Source: Devosia sp. 66-14 (GTDB lineage: Bacteria > Pseudomonadota > Alphaproteobacteria > Rhizobiales > Devosiaceae). Taken from it: a stretch of 64,000 nucleotides of DNA. The translations under genes and the position numbers were made by a program. Shown piece by piece: positions 29,982 through 40,480 of this stretch (position 1 is the stretch's first letter; every line of letters starts with the position of its first letter). The notes below the pieces were generated by a model. It had not been told where the DNA came from. It saw only the letters and a program-made list of their open reading frames with translations, and ran no database searches. Where the stretch lies: contig MKVB01000006.1 of NCBI GenBank assembly GCA_001899085.1, forward strand, positions 340,797 to 404,796. Reading direction: 5' to 3'.

Positions 29982-31583
29982 TCAGGCTGCCTCTGATTTC
30001 ATCAACTTATAGGTAATCGACTCGTAAAGCGCCTCAAATGAGGCGTCGATGATGTTGGTGTTGACCCCGATGGTGTACCAGCGCTCGCCGGTGCCGTCGC
30101 GGCTCTCGACCAGTACACGGGTGACCGCGCCCGTGCCGCCGTCGAGAATCCGCACCTTGAAATCGACCAGCTCGAGATCGGCGATGCGGGTCGAGAACAC
30201 GCCCAGGTCCTTGCGCATTGCAAGGTCGAGCGCATTGACCGGGCCGTTGCCTTCAGCAACCGACATCAGCAGCTGGTCACCGATGCGGATTTTCACCACT
30301 GCCTCGGTGACGACGACCTGCTCGCCGCGCGCGTTATGGCGGCGCTCGACGCTGGTGCGGTAGCTCTCGACGTCGAAGAACTCGGGCAGCGTGCCGAGCA
30401 CGCCGTGGGCGAGAATGAAGAACGAGGCGTCGGCACCATCGTAGGAATAGCCGCGGGCTTCGCGTTCCTTGACGGTGCGGAGCAGCCGCTCGAGGCGCGG
30501 ATCGTCCTTGCCGAGCTCGATGCCGTGGCGCTTCAGCGCGGCAAGCAGGTTGGACTTGCCGGCCTGCTGGCTGACCATGATGTTGCGTTCATTGCCCACC
30601 AGTTCCGGCGGCACGTGCTCGTAGGTCGAGAAATCCTTGGCCAAGGCGGAGGCGTGGATGCCGGCCTTGGTGGCGAAGGCCGAGGTGCCGACATAGGGCG
30701 ACTGCCGGGCGGGGGCACGGTTGAGCAGATCGTCGAAGGCGCGCGAGATCGAGGTCAGGTCGGCCAGTTGCTCACTGCTGACGCCGATCTCGAAGCGATC
30801 GGCAAAGCCGGGCTTCAGCGCCAGCGTCGGGATCAGGGTGATGAGGTTGGCGTTGCCGCAGCGCTCGCCGATGCCGTTGAGCGTGCCCTGGATCTGGCGG
30901 ACGCCGGCGGCGACGGCGGCCAGCGTATTGGCGACCGCCTGGCCGGTATCGTCATGAGCGTGAATGCCGAGGTGATCACCGGGGACCACCTGGGTAACCG
31001 CCGCGACGATGGCGGCGACTTCCGACGGCATGGTCCCGCCATTGGTGTCGCAGAGCACCACCCAGCGCGCGCCGGCATCGAGCGCAGTGCGGATGAAGCT
31101 GAGGGCATAGTCGGGGTCGGACTTGTAGCCATCGAAGAAATGCTCGCAATCGACCAGCGCTTCCTTGCCGGCGGCGACCGTGGCCTCGACGGTCTCACGC
31201 AGATTGTCGAGATTTTCCTCGAGCGTGATGCCGAGGGCAACCTTGACCTGGTGCGACGAGGATTTGCCGACGAAGCAGGCGGCGTCGGAGACGGCGTTCA
31301 GCGTTGCCTGCACCCCGGGATCGTTGCCGACCGAACGCCCCACCCGCTTGGTCATGCCGAAGGCGGTGAAGACCGCATCGCGGGTCCGGCTCTCGGTGAA
31401 GAACTGGTCGTCGATGACATTGGCGCCGGGATAGCCGCCCTCGATATAGTCGACACCGAGCCGTTCGAGCAGGGCAGTGACGGAGATCTTGTCCTCGAGC
31501 GAGAACTCGATACCGGCCGTCTGCGCGCCATCGCGCAGCGTGGTGTCGAAGAGGTAGAGCCGTTCTTTGGCTTGGGCAGTCAT
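29982..31583 (-). CDS. cimA: (R)-Citramalate synthase
   Basis: 533 residues of the LeuA/HMGL-like family. It condenses acetyl-CoA with pyruvate to citramalate, an alternative entry to isoleucine synthesis. It shows LYLFDTTLRDGAQTAGIEFS with the metal Asp, GIHAHDDTGQAVANTLAAVA with the H-x-H metal ligands, and GTLNGIGERCGNANL. The C-terminal LeuA dimer domain (about residues 390-525) is allosteric. The CimA-type rather than LeuA-type call rests on the GAQTAGIEFSLEDK region and length. It lies 10 bp after the last GFA gene, apparently at the end of a long operon starting at cysS. Confidence 0.88.
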   Translation of the reverse strand: MTAQAKERLYLFDTTLRDGAQTAGIEFSLEDKISVTALLERLGVDYIEGGYPGANVIDDQFFTESRTRDAVFTAFGMTKRVGRSVGNDPGVQATLNAVSDAACFVGKSSSHQVKVALGITLEENLDNLRETVEATVAAGKEALVDCEHFFDGYKSDPDYALSFIRTALDAGARWVVLCDTNGGTMPSEVAAIVAAVTQVVPGDHLGIHAHDDTGQAVANTLAAVAAGVRQIQGTLNGIGERCGNANLITLIPTLALKPGFADRFEIGVSSEQLADLTSISRAFDDLLNRAPARQSPYVGTSAFATKAGIHASALAKDFSTYEHVPPELVGNERNIMVSQQAGKSNLLAALKRHGIELGKDDPRLERLLRTVKEREARGYSYDGADASFFILAHGVLGTLPEFFDVESYRTSVERRHNARGEQVVVTEAVVKIRIGDQLLMSVAEGNGPVNALDLAMRKDLGVFSTRIADLELVDFKVRILDGGTGAVTRVLVESRDGTGERWYTIGVNTNIIDASFEALYESITYKLMKSEAA

Positions 31584-31593
31584 GACGAATTAC

Positions 31594-32074
31594 TCAGTTA
31601 CGGGGCGGCCATTCGGCCGTGTCGTGGTCGGGATGCTGTCGGTTCGAAGCACTAATTCGGGCGAGGCGGCCTTCAGGATCGACCGAATAGGTCGGGGTGT
31701 TGCCGGGCAACTCACCGATATGGGCGTACCAGCCGACGCGGCTTTCGTTGCCATACTGGATCACCGGCGGCACGCGGTCGGGCTGGTCGAAGGCACCTGA
31801 GAGCACGCCGATATCCGGCGCCCAGGGATAGTCGAAGATCAGCGGGGTGCCGCAATCCCGGCAGAAGCCGCGATTGGCGAGTTCCGAGCTCTTGAACCAG
31901 CTGATGGTGCCGCGGGTGACGTGGAAGTTCACCTTGTCGACCGGGCAGATGACGGCGAACGGCCCGCCGACGGCCTTCTGGCACATGCGGCAATGGCAGA
32001 CATGGACGTTCTCGGGCTGCTGATCGACCCTGAAGCGCACCGCGCCGCACTGGCAGCCCCCGGAGAGCCGGACC

Positions 32075-32082
<8 letters not shown>
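31594..32082 (-). CDS. GFA-family (CENP-V/GFA) zinc protein, copy 1
   Basis: 162 residues. It has the GFA fold with zinc ligands in SGGCQCGAVRFRV, CHCRMCQKAVGG and GFCRDCGTPLIF. Family members include glutathione-dependent formaldehyde-activating enzyme, but most are uncharacterised. The C-terminus [12 protein letters not shown] is shared with the two other GFA genes nearby. ATG 32082 overlaps the end of copy 2 by 8 bp. It is part of the compressed run DUF559-VOC-VOC-GFA-peptidase-GFA-GFA-cimA. A role in aldehyde/glutathione-adduct chemistry is plausible but unproven. Confidence 0.85.
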
Positions 32083-34014
<1,932 letters not shown>

Positions 34015-34028
<14 letters not shown>

Positions 34029-34398
34029 GACACACGGCTTCGATATTGTGCCCGTCCGGATCGAAGACGAAGGCGGCATAGTAGGTGGCGTGATAGTGCG
34101 GACGCAGTCCCGGGGGGCCGTTGTCCTTGCCGCCGGCAGCAATCGCGGCGGCATAGAAGGCGTCCACTGCGGCGCGATTGGGGGCACTGAAGGCGAGATG
34201 GACGCGGCCGCCGGTGAGCGCGCCGCCATCGCCGATCCACAGGAAGGGCTGTTCGGAGCCGAGGCCGGCGACATTGCCCTCCTCGCCTTCGAATTTCATG
34301 TGCGTCTTGATGCCCAGCGGCGCCAAAGCCTTCTCGTAGAAAGCCAGCGAGGTCAGGTAGTCGGCGGTCGAAATGGCTACGTGATCCAAAGCGCTCAT
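34015..34398 (-). CDS. VOC-family protein, copy 1
   Basis: 127 residues of the vicinal-oxygen-chelate (glyoxalase/bleomycin-resistance) fold. It has DHVAISTADYLTSLAFYEKA, VHLAFSAPNRAAVDAFYAAA, and YYAAFVFDPDGHNIEAVCH, holding the His/Glu metal positions. It is paralogous to the next gene, sharing AGGKDNGPPGLRPHY almost exactly, so they arose by tandem duplication. Its ATG overlaps the stop of copy 2 (ATGA). Substrate unknown; glutathione or dioxygen chemistry is typical of the fold. Confidence 0.83.
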
Positions 34399-34793
34399 GG
34401 GCGTCCTCCCTCCGGGCCGACATAGGCGGCCTCGATGTTGTTTCCGTCGGGGTCGAGTACGAAGGCGGCGTAGTAATCAGGCGAATAGTGCGGGCGAAGG
34501 CCAGGCGGGCCGTTGTCACGACCGCCTGCGGCAAGCGCCACTGTGTAGAACGCTTCGACGGCGGCTCGGCTCGCGGCGACGAAGGCGACATGGGTATCGC
34601 CGCCGCGCTGCATCTTGCCGCTCCCGAGCCAGAAGCTCGGTCGGTCGACGCCATAGCCGGCCGATTTCACGCCGTCATACTCGAACTCGGCGAGCAGCTT
34701 GATACCGAGAGCACCCAGCGCGGCGCTGTAGAAATCGCGTGAGAGGGAGAAGTCGGCGACCTTGAGGCCGACATGATCGATGATAGTTGTCAT
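34395..34793 (-). CDS. VOC-family protein, copy 2
   Basis: 132 residues from ATG 34793, which has a perfect AGGAGGT Shine-Dalgarno, much stronger than that of its neighbours. It has IIDHVGLKVADFSLSRDFYS, THVAFVAASRAAVEAFYTVA and YYAAFVLDPDGNNIEAAYVG. AGGRDNGPPGLRPHY marks it as a paralogue of copy 1. The start overlaps the stop of the DUF559 gene. The strong ribosome site suggests this is a major translation entry point of the cassette. Confidence 0.83.
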   Translation of the reverse strand: MTTIIDHVGLKVADFSLSRDFYSAALGALGIKLLAEFEYDGVKSAGYGVDRPSFWLGSGKMQRGGDTHVAFVAASRAAVEAFYTVALAAGGRDNGPPGLRPHYSPDYYAAFVLDPDGNNIEAAYVGPEGGRP

Positions 34794-35122
34794 GGACGCA
34801 CCTCCTGAAGGGCGAACCAAATGGCCTCCATCACACCGTCGCGGTTCTCGTGCAGTTCATTGTTCCAGACGCGGATGATGCGGAAATTCTGGCCGCGCAG
34901 CCAGGTATCGCGCGCTGCATCAGTTTTGGATTCAGAATGCTGGCCGCCATCGAGTTCGACAACTAGGCGGGCCGATAAACATACGAAATCGGCGATGTAT
35001 GGACCGATCGGAACTTGGCGACGAAACTTGAAGTCGATGAAGCGCCGGTTGCGGAGAAGCTCCCACATCAAGTCTTCATGTGGTGTAGCAACATGACGAA
35101 GCCTGCGTGCGAACCCTCGCAA
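34790..35122 (-). CDS. DUF559 / VSR-like endonuclease domain protein
   Basis: About 110 residues. RNRRFIDFKFRRQVPIGPYI, IADFVCLSARLVVELDGGQH and FRIIRVWNNEL form the PD-(D/E)XK-like core of DUF559 proteins, related to very-short-patch repair nucleases. Key residues are D, E-x-D (VVELDG) and the preceding K/R-R-Q. No conventional ATG fits; TTG 35122 (LRGFARRLRHVATPHE) is the best guess. The frame is open further upstream through a palindromic repeat that is not protein-coding. It may act on DNA, but many family members are of unknown role. Confidence 0.7.
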   Translation of the reverse strand: MRGFARRLRHVATPHEDLMWELLRNRRFIDFKFRRQVPIGPYIADFVCLSARLVVELDGGQHSESKTDAARDTWLRGQNFRIIRVWNNELHENRDGVMEAIWFALQEVRP

Positions 35123-35154
35123 ACTAGGTGATATCTCGCGATGGCGAGGGGGGG

Positions 35155-35308
35155 CCTTCTCCCCTTGCGGGAGAAGGTGGCGCGTAGCGCCGGATGAGGG
35201 GTCCGCAGCCGCTGGCTGCGCGGCCGGAGCGGAAGCGACGGGCGACGAGTTCGCGGAGAGATACCCCTCATCCGCCCTTCGGGCACCTTCTCCCGCAAGG
35301 GGAGAAGG
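35155..35308. repeat. Palindromic intergenic repeat element
   Basis: Two inverted arms (35155-35202 and 35263-35308) both carry CCTTCTCCCC...GGGAGAAGG-type hairpins and a CTCATCCG segment around a 60-bp centre. This type of mosaic repeat (RIME/REP-like) is common between genes in Rhizobiales. It lies between cysS and the DUF559 gene and could form an mRNA-stabilising structure. Confidence 0.8.
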
Positions 35309-35331
35309 CACTTCGGAGCTTGTCGCGCAAA

Positions 35332-36732
35332 TCACCTCACTACCTCCCACCTGGTCTGGCGTTGGCCGGTCTCATCCTTGTAGTCCATCAGTTGGACACC
35401 CTGTGTCAGCAATTGGGCCCGGATGGTGTCAGCCTTTGCGAAATCCTTGGCGTTGAGGGCGGCGAGACGGGCGGCGACGGCTTGCTCGACGCCTTCGGGG
35501 GCGTCGGCAGCAGCAACCTTCAGCAGGCCGTCGACGGTGAAGCCGAGGAATTCGAGGGTGGCGGCGAGGCAGTTGGCGGCGGTTTCGGTGCCGCGGTTGG
35601 CTTTGCGGGCGATGACGTCCAGCGCCACCGCGGCACGGTGGAAGTTGAGGTCGTCGGCAAGCTCGGCGATGACCGAGGGCTCCGGCGGCGTTCCGGGCTT
35701 TGCCTTGGCCGCCCGCTGCCAGTCGCGCAGTTTCTGTTCCGCCTCCTCCAGCCGCTTCACCGAGAAGTCGATCGGCTCGCGATAGTGGGTCATCAGCATG
35801 GCGAGGCGCAGCACTTCGCCCGGCCATTTGCGACCGCCGAACTTCTCGGTCTCGAGCAGTTCGGCGATGGTGACGAAGTTGCCGAGCGATTTCGACATCT
35901 TCTGGCCTTCGACCTGCAGGAAGCCGTTATGCAGCCAATAGTTGGCCATGACCGGCGTGCCGTGCGCGCAGCGCGACTGGGCGATCTCGTTCTCGTGGTG
36001 CGGGAAGATCAGGTCGAGGCCACCGGCATGGATATCGAAGACCTGGCCGAGATAGCGTTCGCTCATGGCGGAGCACTCGATATGCCAGCCCGGGCGCCCC
36101 CTGCCCCAGGGACTCTCCCAGCCCGGCTCCTCGGGGCTCGACTGTTTCCAGAGCACGAAATCGGCGGGGTTCTTCTTGTGAGCCTCGACGGCAATGCGCG
36201 CGCCGGCCAGGTTGTCGTCGAGGTTCCGGCCGCTGAGCTTGCCGTAATCGGGCATCGAGCCGACATCGAACAGCACCTCGCCAGCCGCCTCGTAGGCGTG
36301 ACGACTGCCGATCAGCGTTCCGATCAACGCCTGCATCTCGGGGATGAAGTCGGTGGCGCGCGGCTGATGATCGGGCTCGAGCGTGCCGAGCGCCGCCACA
36401 TCCTTGAAGTACTGATTGGCGGTCTTCTCGGTGACCCTGCGGATCGCCTCGTTGAGCGGCAGGCCGGGGTAATCGCGCACCGCGCGGGCGTTGATCTTGT
36501 CGTCGACGTCGGTGATGTTGCGGGCATAGGTGACGTGGTCGGCGCCATAGACGTGGCGCAGCAACCGGTACAGCAGATCGAAGACGATCACCGGGCGGGC
36601 ATTGCCGATATGGGCATAGTCGTAGACCGTCGGCCCGCACACATACATGCGGACATTGCCGGGATCGATGGGGACAAAATCCTCCTTCGCCCGGGTCAGC
36701 GTGTTGTGGAGCTTCAATGTGGTCTCGCCCAA
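35332..36732 (-). CDS. cysS: Cysteinyl-tRNA synthetase
   Basis: 466 residues from TTG 36732, preceded by GAGGA at nine bases; the E. coli enzyme is 461. The ATP/cysteine site has [18 protein letters not shown] (zinc Cys plus the HIGH-like motif), further zinc ligands in WHIECSAMS and HHENEIAQS, and the KMSKSLGN loop. The upstream ATG at 36831 would add a peptide derived from a REP-like repeat ([13 protein letters not shown]), so it is rejected. TTG 36717 is a second option. It appears to head a run of minus-strand genes down to cimA, though a palindromic repeat separates it from DUF559. Confidence 0.95.
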   Translation of the reverse strand: MGETTLKLHNTLTRAKEDFVPIDPGNVRMYVCGPTVYDYAHIGNARPVIVFDLLYRLLRHVYGADHVTYARNITDVDDKINARAVRDYPGLPLNEAIRRVTEKTANQYFKDVAALGTLEPDHQPRATDFIPEMQALIGTLIGSRHAYEAAGEVLFDVGSMPDYGKLSGRNLDDNLAGARIAVEAHKKNPADFVLWKQSSPEEPGWESPWGRGRPGWHIECSAMSERYLGQVFDIHAGGLDLIFPHHENEIAQSRCAHGTPVMANYWLHNGFLQVEGQKMSKSLGNFVTIAELLETEKFGGRKWPGEVLRLAMLMTHYREPIDFSVKRLEEAEQKLRDWQRAAKAKPGTPPEPSVIAELADDLNFHRAAVALDVIARKANRGTETAANCLAATLEFLGFTVDGLLKVAAADAPEGVEQAVAARLAALNAKDFAKADTIRAQLLTQGVQLMDYKDETGQRQTRWEVVR

Positions 36733-36989
36733 AGTCAGAGTTCCTCGTGCACGATCGGTCTTGAGTGGTCGCGCTGTCGAGGTGGAAAAGTCCGTAATCC
36801 CGCCTTCGCGGGGACAGGCTTTTCCTGACAACGCTCCACGCGCTCGCGGACGGGTTCTTCGGACTAGAGCTCAGGGGATGAAGAAAACCGCGCCGCCAGC
36901 AATGCTTAGCGGATAATAATGCAGCCGGTAATGCAGTTCGCGGTGCAGGTTTTCATGGCGCGCAATTTGACCGCAGCGCCGACAAAAAG

Positions 36990-37013
36990 CAAGGGGCGCC
37001 GCGGCGCCCCTTG
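36990..37013 (-). terminator. Rho-independent terminator after the 37023-37472 gene
   Basis: CAAGGGGCGCC and GGCGCCCCTTG form an 11-bp stem; on the minus strand a CTTTTTG tract follows. Confidence 0.9.
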
Positions 37014-37022
37014 TTCGATGGG

Positions 37023-37472
37023 TTATTGCGGCGTTGCGGGAGCCGCCGGATCAGCCGGCGCCGCCGGGTCGGCGGGCGCAGGGGCCGGCGGCATCGCGGC
37101 CTGCATGGCGGCGGTCACCTCGGGGCTGGCGAAGCAGGCGGTGAGGCCCTCCCGCGCCAGTTCGGTGACCTTCTCGTAGCTGCCGTGGGCGGCGTGCGCC
37201 TCATCGGTGCCCTCGCCGCGCAGGTCGGCCGCGAGAATGTCGACATCCTTCTGCGGCATGTCCTTGAAGGCGCCGGCGAGGCAGCCACACAACGGAGTGA
37301 GAACCAGCGACGAGTCGACGCCTTCGGGCACCTGGCCGAGCAGGAAGGCTTCGGCAGTGAGGCAAGTCTCGCTGAATTTGGTGAGATCGGCAGGGGTCTG
37401 GGCCAATGCTACCGGGGCAGCGGAAAGAACGATCATCCCGGCGAGGGCGGCAAAAGCGATACGAGCTTGCAA
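37023..37472 (-). CDS. Secreted small protein of unknown function, Ala/Pro-rich tail
   Basis: 149 residues from TTG 37472 with GGAG seven bases upstream. A signal peptide (ARIAFAALAGMIVLS...VALAQ) gives a roughly 120-residue periplasmic protein with four cysteines (ETCLTAEAF, LCGCLAG, LTACFAS), likely two disulfides. It ends in repeated PADPAAPADPAAPATP. I do not recognise the family. It stands alone between cysS and the DUF2865 gene and ends in a strong terminator. An ATG at 37514 would spoil the signal peptide and is rejected. Confidence 0.65.
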   Translation of the reverse strand: MQARIAFAALAGMIVLSAAPVALAQTPADLTKFSETCLTAEAFLLGQVPEGVDSSLVLTPLCGCLAGAFKDMPQKDVDILAADLRGEGTDEAHAAHGSYEKVTELAREGLTACFASPEVTAAMQAAMPPAPAPADPAAPADPAAPATPQ

Positions 37473-37946
37473 GGTGGTACTCCAGCGACAAGGCGCGATG
37501 CAGCACCTAAGCACAGAACCCGCGCCTGGCGACTGCAGAAAAGCACCGAAAGCGCGGTTGTCGGCCCTTGTGTCGCCCTATTCGCGGAGTTGCGCGCGGC
37601 TTCTGCGGCCAGCCGTGACGCGAGGAGCGCCCCTCCTATGCCCCCGGGGCAGTCGGCCCGGGCCAGCCGAATGCCACCCCCAACGGTCACGGCTGTGTTA
37701 TCGCCCATACCGGCCGTTGCGAGGCTGGTCGGGAGGCGCTAACCGACGCTGGTCTGTGCGAAATGCCGCTGACGAATCTCGCACAGGCGTCTCGCTTTAG
37801 GCATATTGGCTGACTAGAGCGTTTTTCACCGCTTCCATGAGGCGACGAAATGCTCCAAGTCTCTGGTTTCTCGTGCTTTCGGGGTGGGGGTCTGTGACTT
37901 TCCCGAAAGCGCTCCAATGGAGGGCCACACCATCCGGCTCGAACGA
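37473..37946. other. 474-bp divergent intergenic region
   Basis: It holds the promoters of the flanking divergent genes. An inverted repeat, GTGCTTTCGGG (37873-37883) and CCCGAAAGCGC (37902-37912), lies 35 bp before the DUF2865 start. No supported gene or RNA was found. Confidence 0.5.
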
Positions 37947-39107
37947 ATGCCCAGCCATAGCTCCAGCGCCGCGACCTTCTTCATCCGCTTCGCCGTCCTG
38001 CTGTTCACGGCCTGGGCCGGGTTGCTGATCGATGTGTCGACCGCGCACGCCCAGGCAAACAACTGCGCCCGACTGCAGTCGACGCTGCGCTCGCTGGAGC
38101 GCAACTCGGATTTTCAGCGTTCCCAGGGTGGCGAGCTGAAGCGCCTGCAGCGCGAAGTGCAGCGCTCGGAGAGCGCCTATGTGCGGCAGGGCTGCAACGA
38201 TGACGCCAAGGCGGGACGGCGGCTTTCGCCCGAATGCCGTGCGCTGGCCCGCGACGTGCTGCGCGGACGCGAGGACGTGCAGAACCTGTCGCAGAGCGTC
38301 AGCACCGGCGAGGCCGTGGCGCAGCAGCGCGAGGCGATCCTGCAGGAAATGGCGCGCTTCGACTGCGACGGGCGCTCGCGCGTCGAGGTGCAGCGCGGCG
38401 ACCGCGGCAACCTGTTCGAGCGGCTGTTCGGCGTGTTCACCGACGGCGGCGGTGACGGCGAAGGCGGCATCCGCGGCGAAGAGTTCAACCCCTACGGCAA
38501 CTACCACACGGTGCGAACGCTGTGCGTGCGCAAGACCGATGGCTTCTGGTGGCCGATCAGCTATTCGACGCTGGTCGACTACGTGGCCAACGATGCCCAA
38601 TCCTGCCGGGCGCAATGCCCGGGCCTCGACGTCGACCTCTACTATTACGACAATCCGGGCCAGGAGCCCGAACAGATGGTCAACGAGTGGGGCGAGCCCT
38701 ACTCGTCGCTGCCCAATGCCTTCAAATTCCGCACCGACTTCGACACCGCCAGCAAGTGCACATCGACCCAGGACCAGGGCGCGATCACGCTGGCGGAGTT
38801 ACCGACCGGCGGAACCCGCGCCATGGTGACATTCCGCGGCGCGACCTTCCCATTGCCGCTACGCGACGGCCGGCGCATCTCTCCGACGGTCAGCGCGCCG
38901 GTGACCCAGGTGGCAATGGCGACGTTCGTCGATGTACCGCTGCCGCGCCGCCGTCCGGCCGCTCCGGGGGAAACGCCGATCCCGGTCGCCGTGGCGGCGC
39001 CGGCCGTGGCCAATCAGCCGACGCGGATCGTTCGGTTCGGCGACAAGCGCGTCAGGGTAGTCGGGCCAGACACCCCGTACGCCCCAGAAGAGGCAGCAGG
39101 GACTTGA
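37947..39107 (+). CDS. DUF2865 domain-containing secreted protein
   Basis: 386 residues from ATG 37947. A signal peptide ([17 protein letters not shown]...AHAQ) is followed by a coiled part (about residues 40-130). The DUF2865 domain reads [40 protein letters not shown] and [20 protein letters not shown]. The C-terminal proline/arginine-rich tail contains [10 protein letters not shown]. ATGs at 37917 and earlier would place a long n-region before the signal peptide and overlap a dyad. The function of DUF2865 is unknown, but it is typical of Rhizobiales envelopes. Its last 56 bp overlap gltX on the opposite strand. Confidence 0.8.
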   Translation: MPSHSSSAATFFIRFAVLLFTAWAGLLIDVSTAHAQANNCARLQSTLRSLERNSDFQRSQGGELKRLQREVQRSESAYVRQGCNDDAKAGRRLSPECRALARDVLRGREDVQNLSQSVSTGEAVAQQREAILQEMARFDCDGRSRVEVQRGDRGNLFERLFGVFTDGGGDGEGGIRGEEFNPYGNYHTVRTLCVRKTDGFWWPISYSTLVDYVANDAQSCRAQCPGLDVDLYYYDNPGQEPEQMVNEWGEPYSSLPNAFKFRTDFDTASKCTSTQDQGAITLAELPTGGTRAMVTFRGATFPLPLRDGRRISPTVSAPVTQVAMATFVDVPLPRRRPAAPGETPIPVAVAAPAVANQPTRIVRFGDKRVRVVGPDTPYAPEEAAGT

Positions 39108-40377
39108 GTTCCGGCCCCTGCTCGCGGCCGGTCAGGGCCAGTCGCAACGGGTGAAACAGCGCCCTGCCCTTGCGGCCGGTTGCGACCTTGAGGTCCTGGG
39201 TCCAGTTGGACCAGGTGGTTTCGTCCCAGGGTTCGGCGGGGAGCAGATCGCGGGCCCGCCCCAAGAAGTCACGGTCCTCGTCGGCGATCACCGGGGTCAC
39301 CGGGCCGGAGATCAGAGTGGCGAGGTCGGCAATATCGGAGAACACCGCGAGATTGCCGCGCAGGGCAAGCCATAGCGGCTCCGAGGCCAGACCAAGTGCC
39401 TCGAGGCGCGGTTTGGCCGCCTCGTACCCCATCTGGTGCAGAATGCGGGCATTGAGGCTCGCGAGTTCGGCTGGATCGAAGCGAGCCGAACCATGCGATA
39501 CGGCATCGAGGCGGAACACCTGCCCGAGCGCGGCGAGGTCGGCATAGGGCTCGAGCGGCAGGCTGGTGCCGGTCAGCACGGCCGCCATGGCGACCGCCAT
39601 CGGCTCGTACCCGGCCTCACGCAACTCCGCCAGCGAGAGCGAACCGAGACGCTTGGAGAGGCCTTCACCGTCTGCGCCGGTGAGCAGGTTATGGTGAGCG
39701 AAGGCCGGCACAAGACCGTCCAGCGCCTCGAAGATCTCGATCTGCGTGCCGGTATTGCTGACATGGTCCTCGCCGCGCACCACGTGCGTGATGCCCAGCT
39801 CGATATCGTCGACCACCGAGGGCAGCGTGTAGAGATAGGAGCCGTCGGCGCGGATCAGCACCGGATCGGACATCGAGGCGGTGTTGACGGTCTGCGGCCC
39901 CTTGATCAGGTCGTTGAAGGCGACCGGGCGGCCGTCGAGCCTGAAGCGCCAGTGCGGCTTGCGGCCTTCGGCTTCATACTTCGCCTTCTGCTCCCCGGTG
40001 AGCTGCAGCGCGGCGCGATCGTAGATCGGAGGGCGGCCAAGCAGGCGGGCCCGGGCGCGCTTGCTGTCGAGCTCCTCCTCGGTCTCGTAGGCCGGATAGA
40101 GGCGACCGGCAGCGATGAGCTTGTCGCGGGCCGCGTCATAGAGCGCGGTGCGATCGGACTGACGGACCTTGAGGTCGGGGATGATGCCCAGCCAGCTCAG
40201 GTCGGCGTGGATGCCCTCGGCGAAAGCCGCGGTGGAGCGTGCCGTGTCGGTGTCGTCGAGGCGGAGGATGTAGCGGCCGCCGGTCGATTTGGCGAACAGC
40301 CAGTTGATCAGCGCCGGGCGAGCATTGCCCAGGTGCAGCCGGCCGGTAGGGGATGGAGCGTAGCGAACGGTGGTCAT
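39052..40377 (-). CDS. gltX: Glutamyl-tRNA synthetase (short alphaproteobacterial type)
   Basis: 441 residues. It charges tRNA-Glu and, in bacteria with two copies, often tRNA-Gln for later amidation. HIGH-like motif [12 protein letters not shown] and KMSKR-like GLSKRLGS are present, with [10 protein letters not shown] between them. The anticodon-binding helical domain follows at about residue 310 onward, with [19 protein letters not shown] near the end. The start is ATG 40377. Length and motif style fit the second alphaproteobacterial GluRS. The gene tail overlaps the convergent DUF2865 gene for 56 bp. Confidence 0.93.
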   Translation of the reverse strand: MTTVRYAPSPTGRLHLGNARPALINWLFAKSTGGRYILRLDDTDTARSTAAFAEGIHADLSWLGIIPDLKVRQSDRTALYDAARDKLIAAGRLYPAYETEEELDSKRARARLLGRPPIYDRAALQLTGEQKAKYEAEGRKPHWRFRLDGRPVAFNDLIKGPQTVNTASMSDPVLIRADGSYLYTLPSVVDDIELGITHVVRGEDHVSNTGTQIEIFEALDGLVPAFAHHNLLTGADGEGLSKRLGSLSLAELREAGYEPMAVAMAAVLTGTSLPLEPYADLAALGQVFRLDAVSHGSARFDPAELASLNARILHQMGYEAAKPRLEALGLASEPLWLALRGNLAVFSDIADLATLISGPVTPVIADEDRDFLGRARDLLPAEPWDETTWSNWTQDLKVATGRKGRALFHPLRLALTGREQGPELKSLLPLLGRTGCLARLP

Positions 40378-40394
40378 GGGAAGCTTTCGGCGAT

Positions 40395-40461
40395 CGGCAG
40401 TCGGCAGTCGGCAGTGGCAACGTCAGCGAGTCCGACTGCCGACCGCCGACTGCCGACTGCC
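40395..40461. repeat. Inverted arrays of a 7-bp repeat between gltX and nadE
   Basis: (CGGCAGT)3 at 40395-40415, a 19-bp loop, then four ACTGCCG-type units at 40435-40461 with one substitution (ACCGCCG). The two arrays are reverse complements and can fold into a long hairpin between the nadE stop and the gltX start. Confidence 0.85.
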
Positions 40462-40480
40462 CAGTGCACAGGCCGACCGC

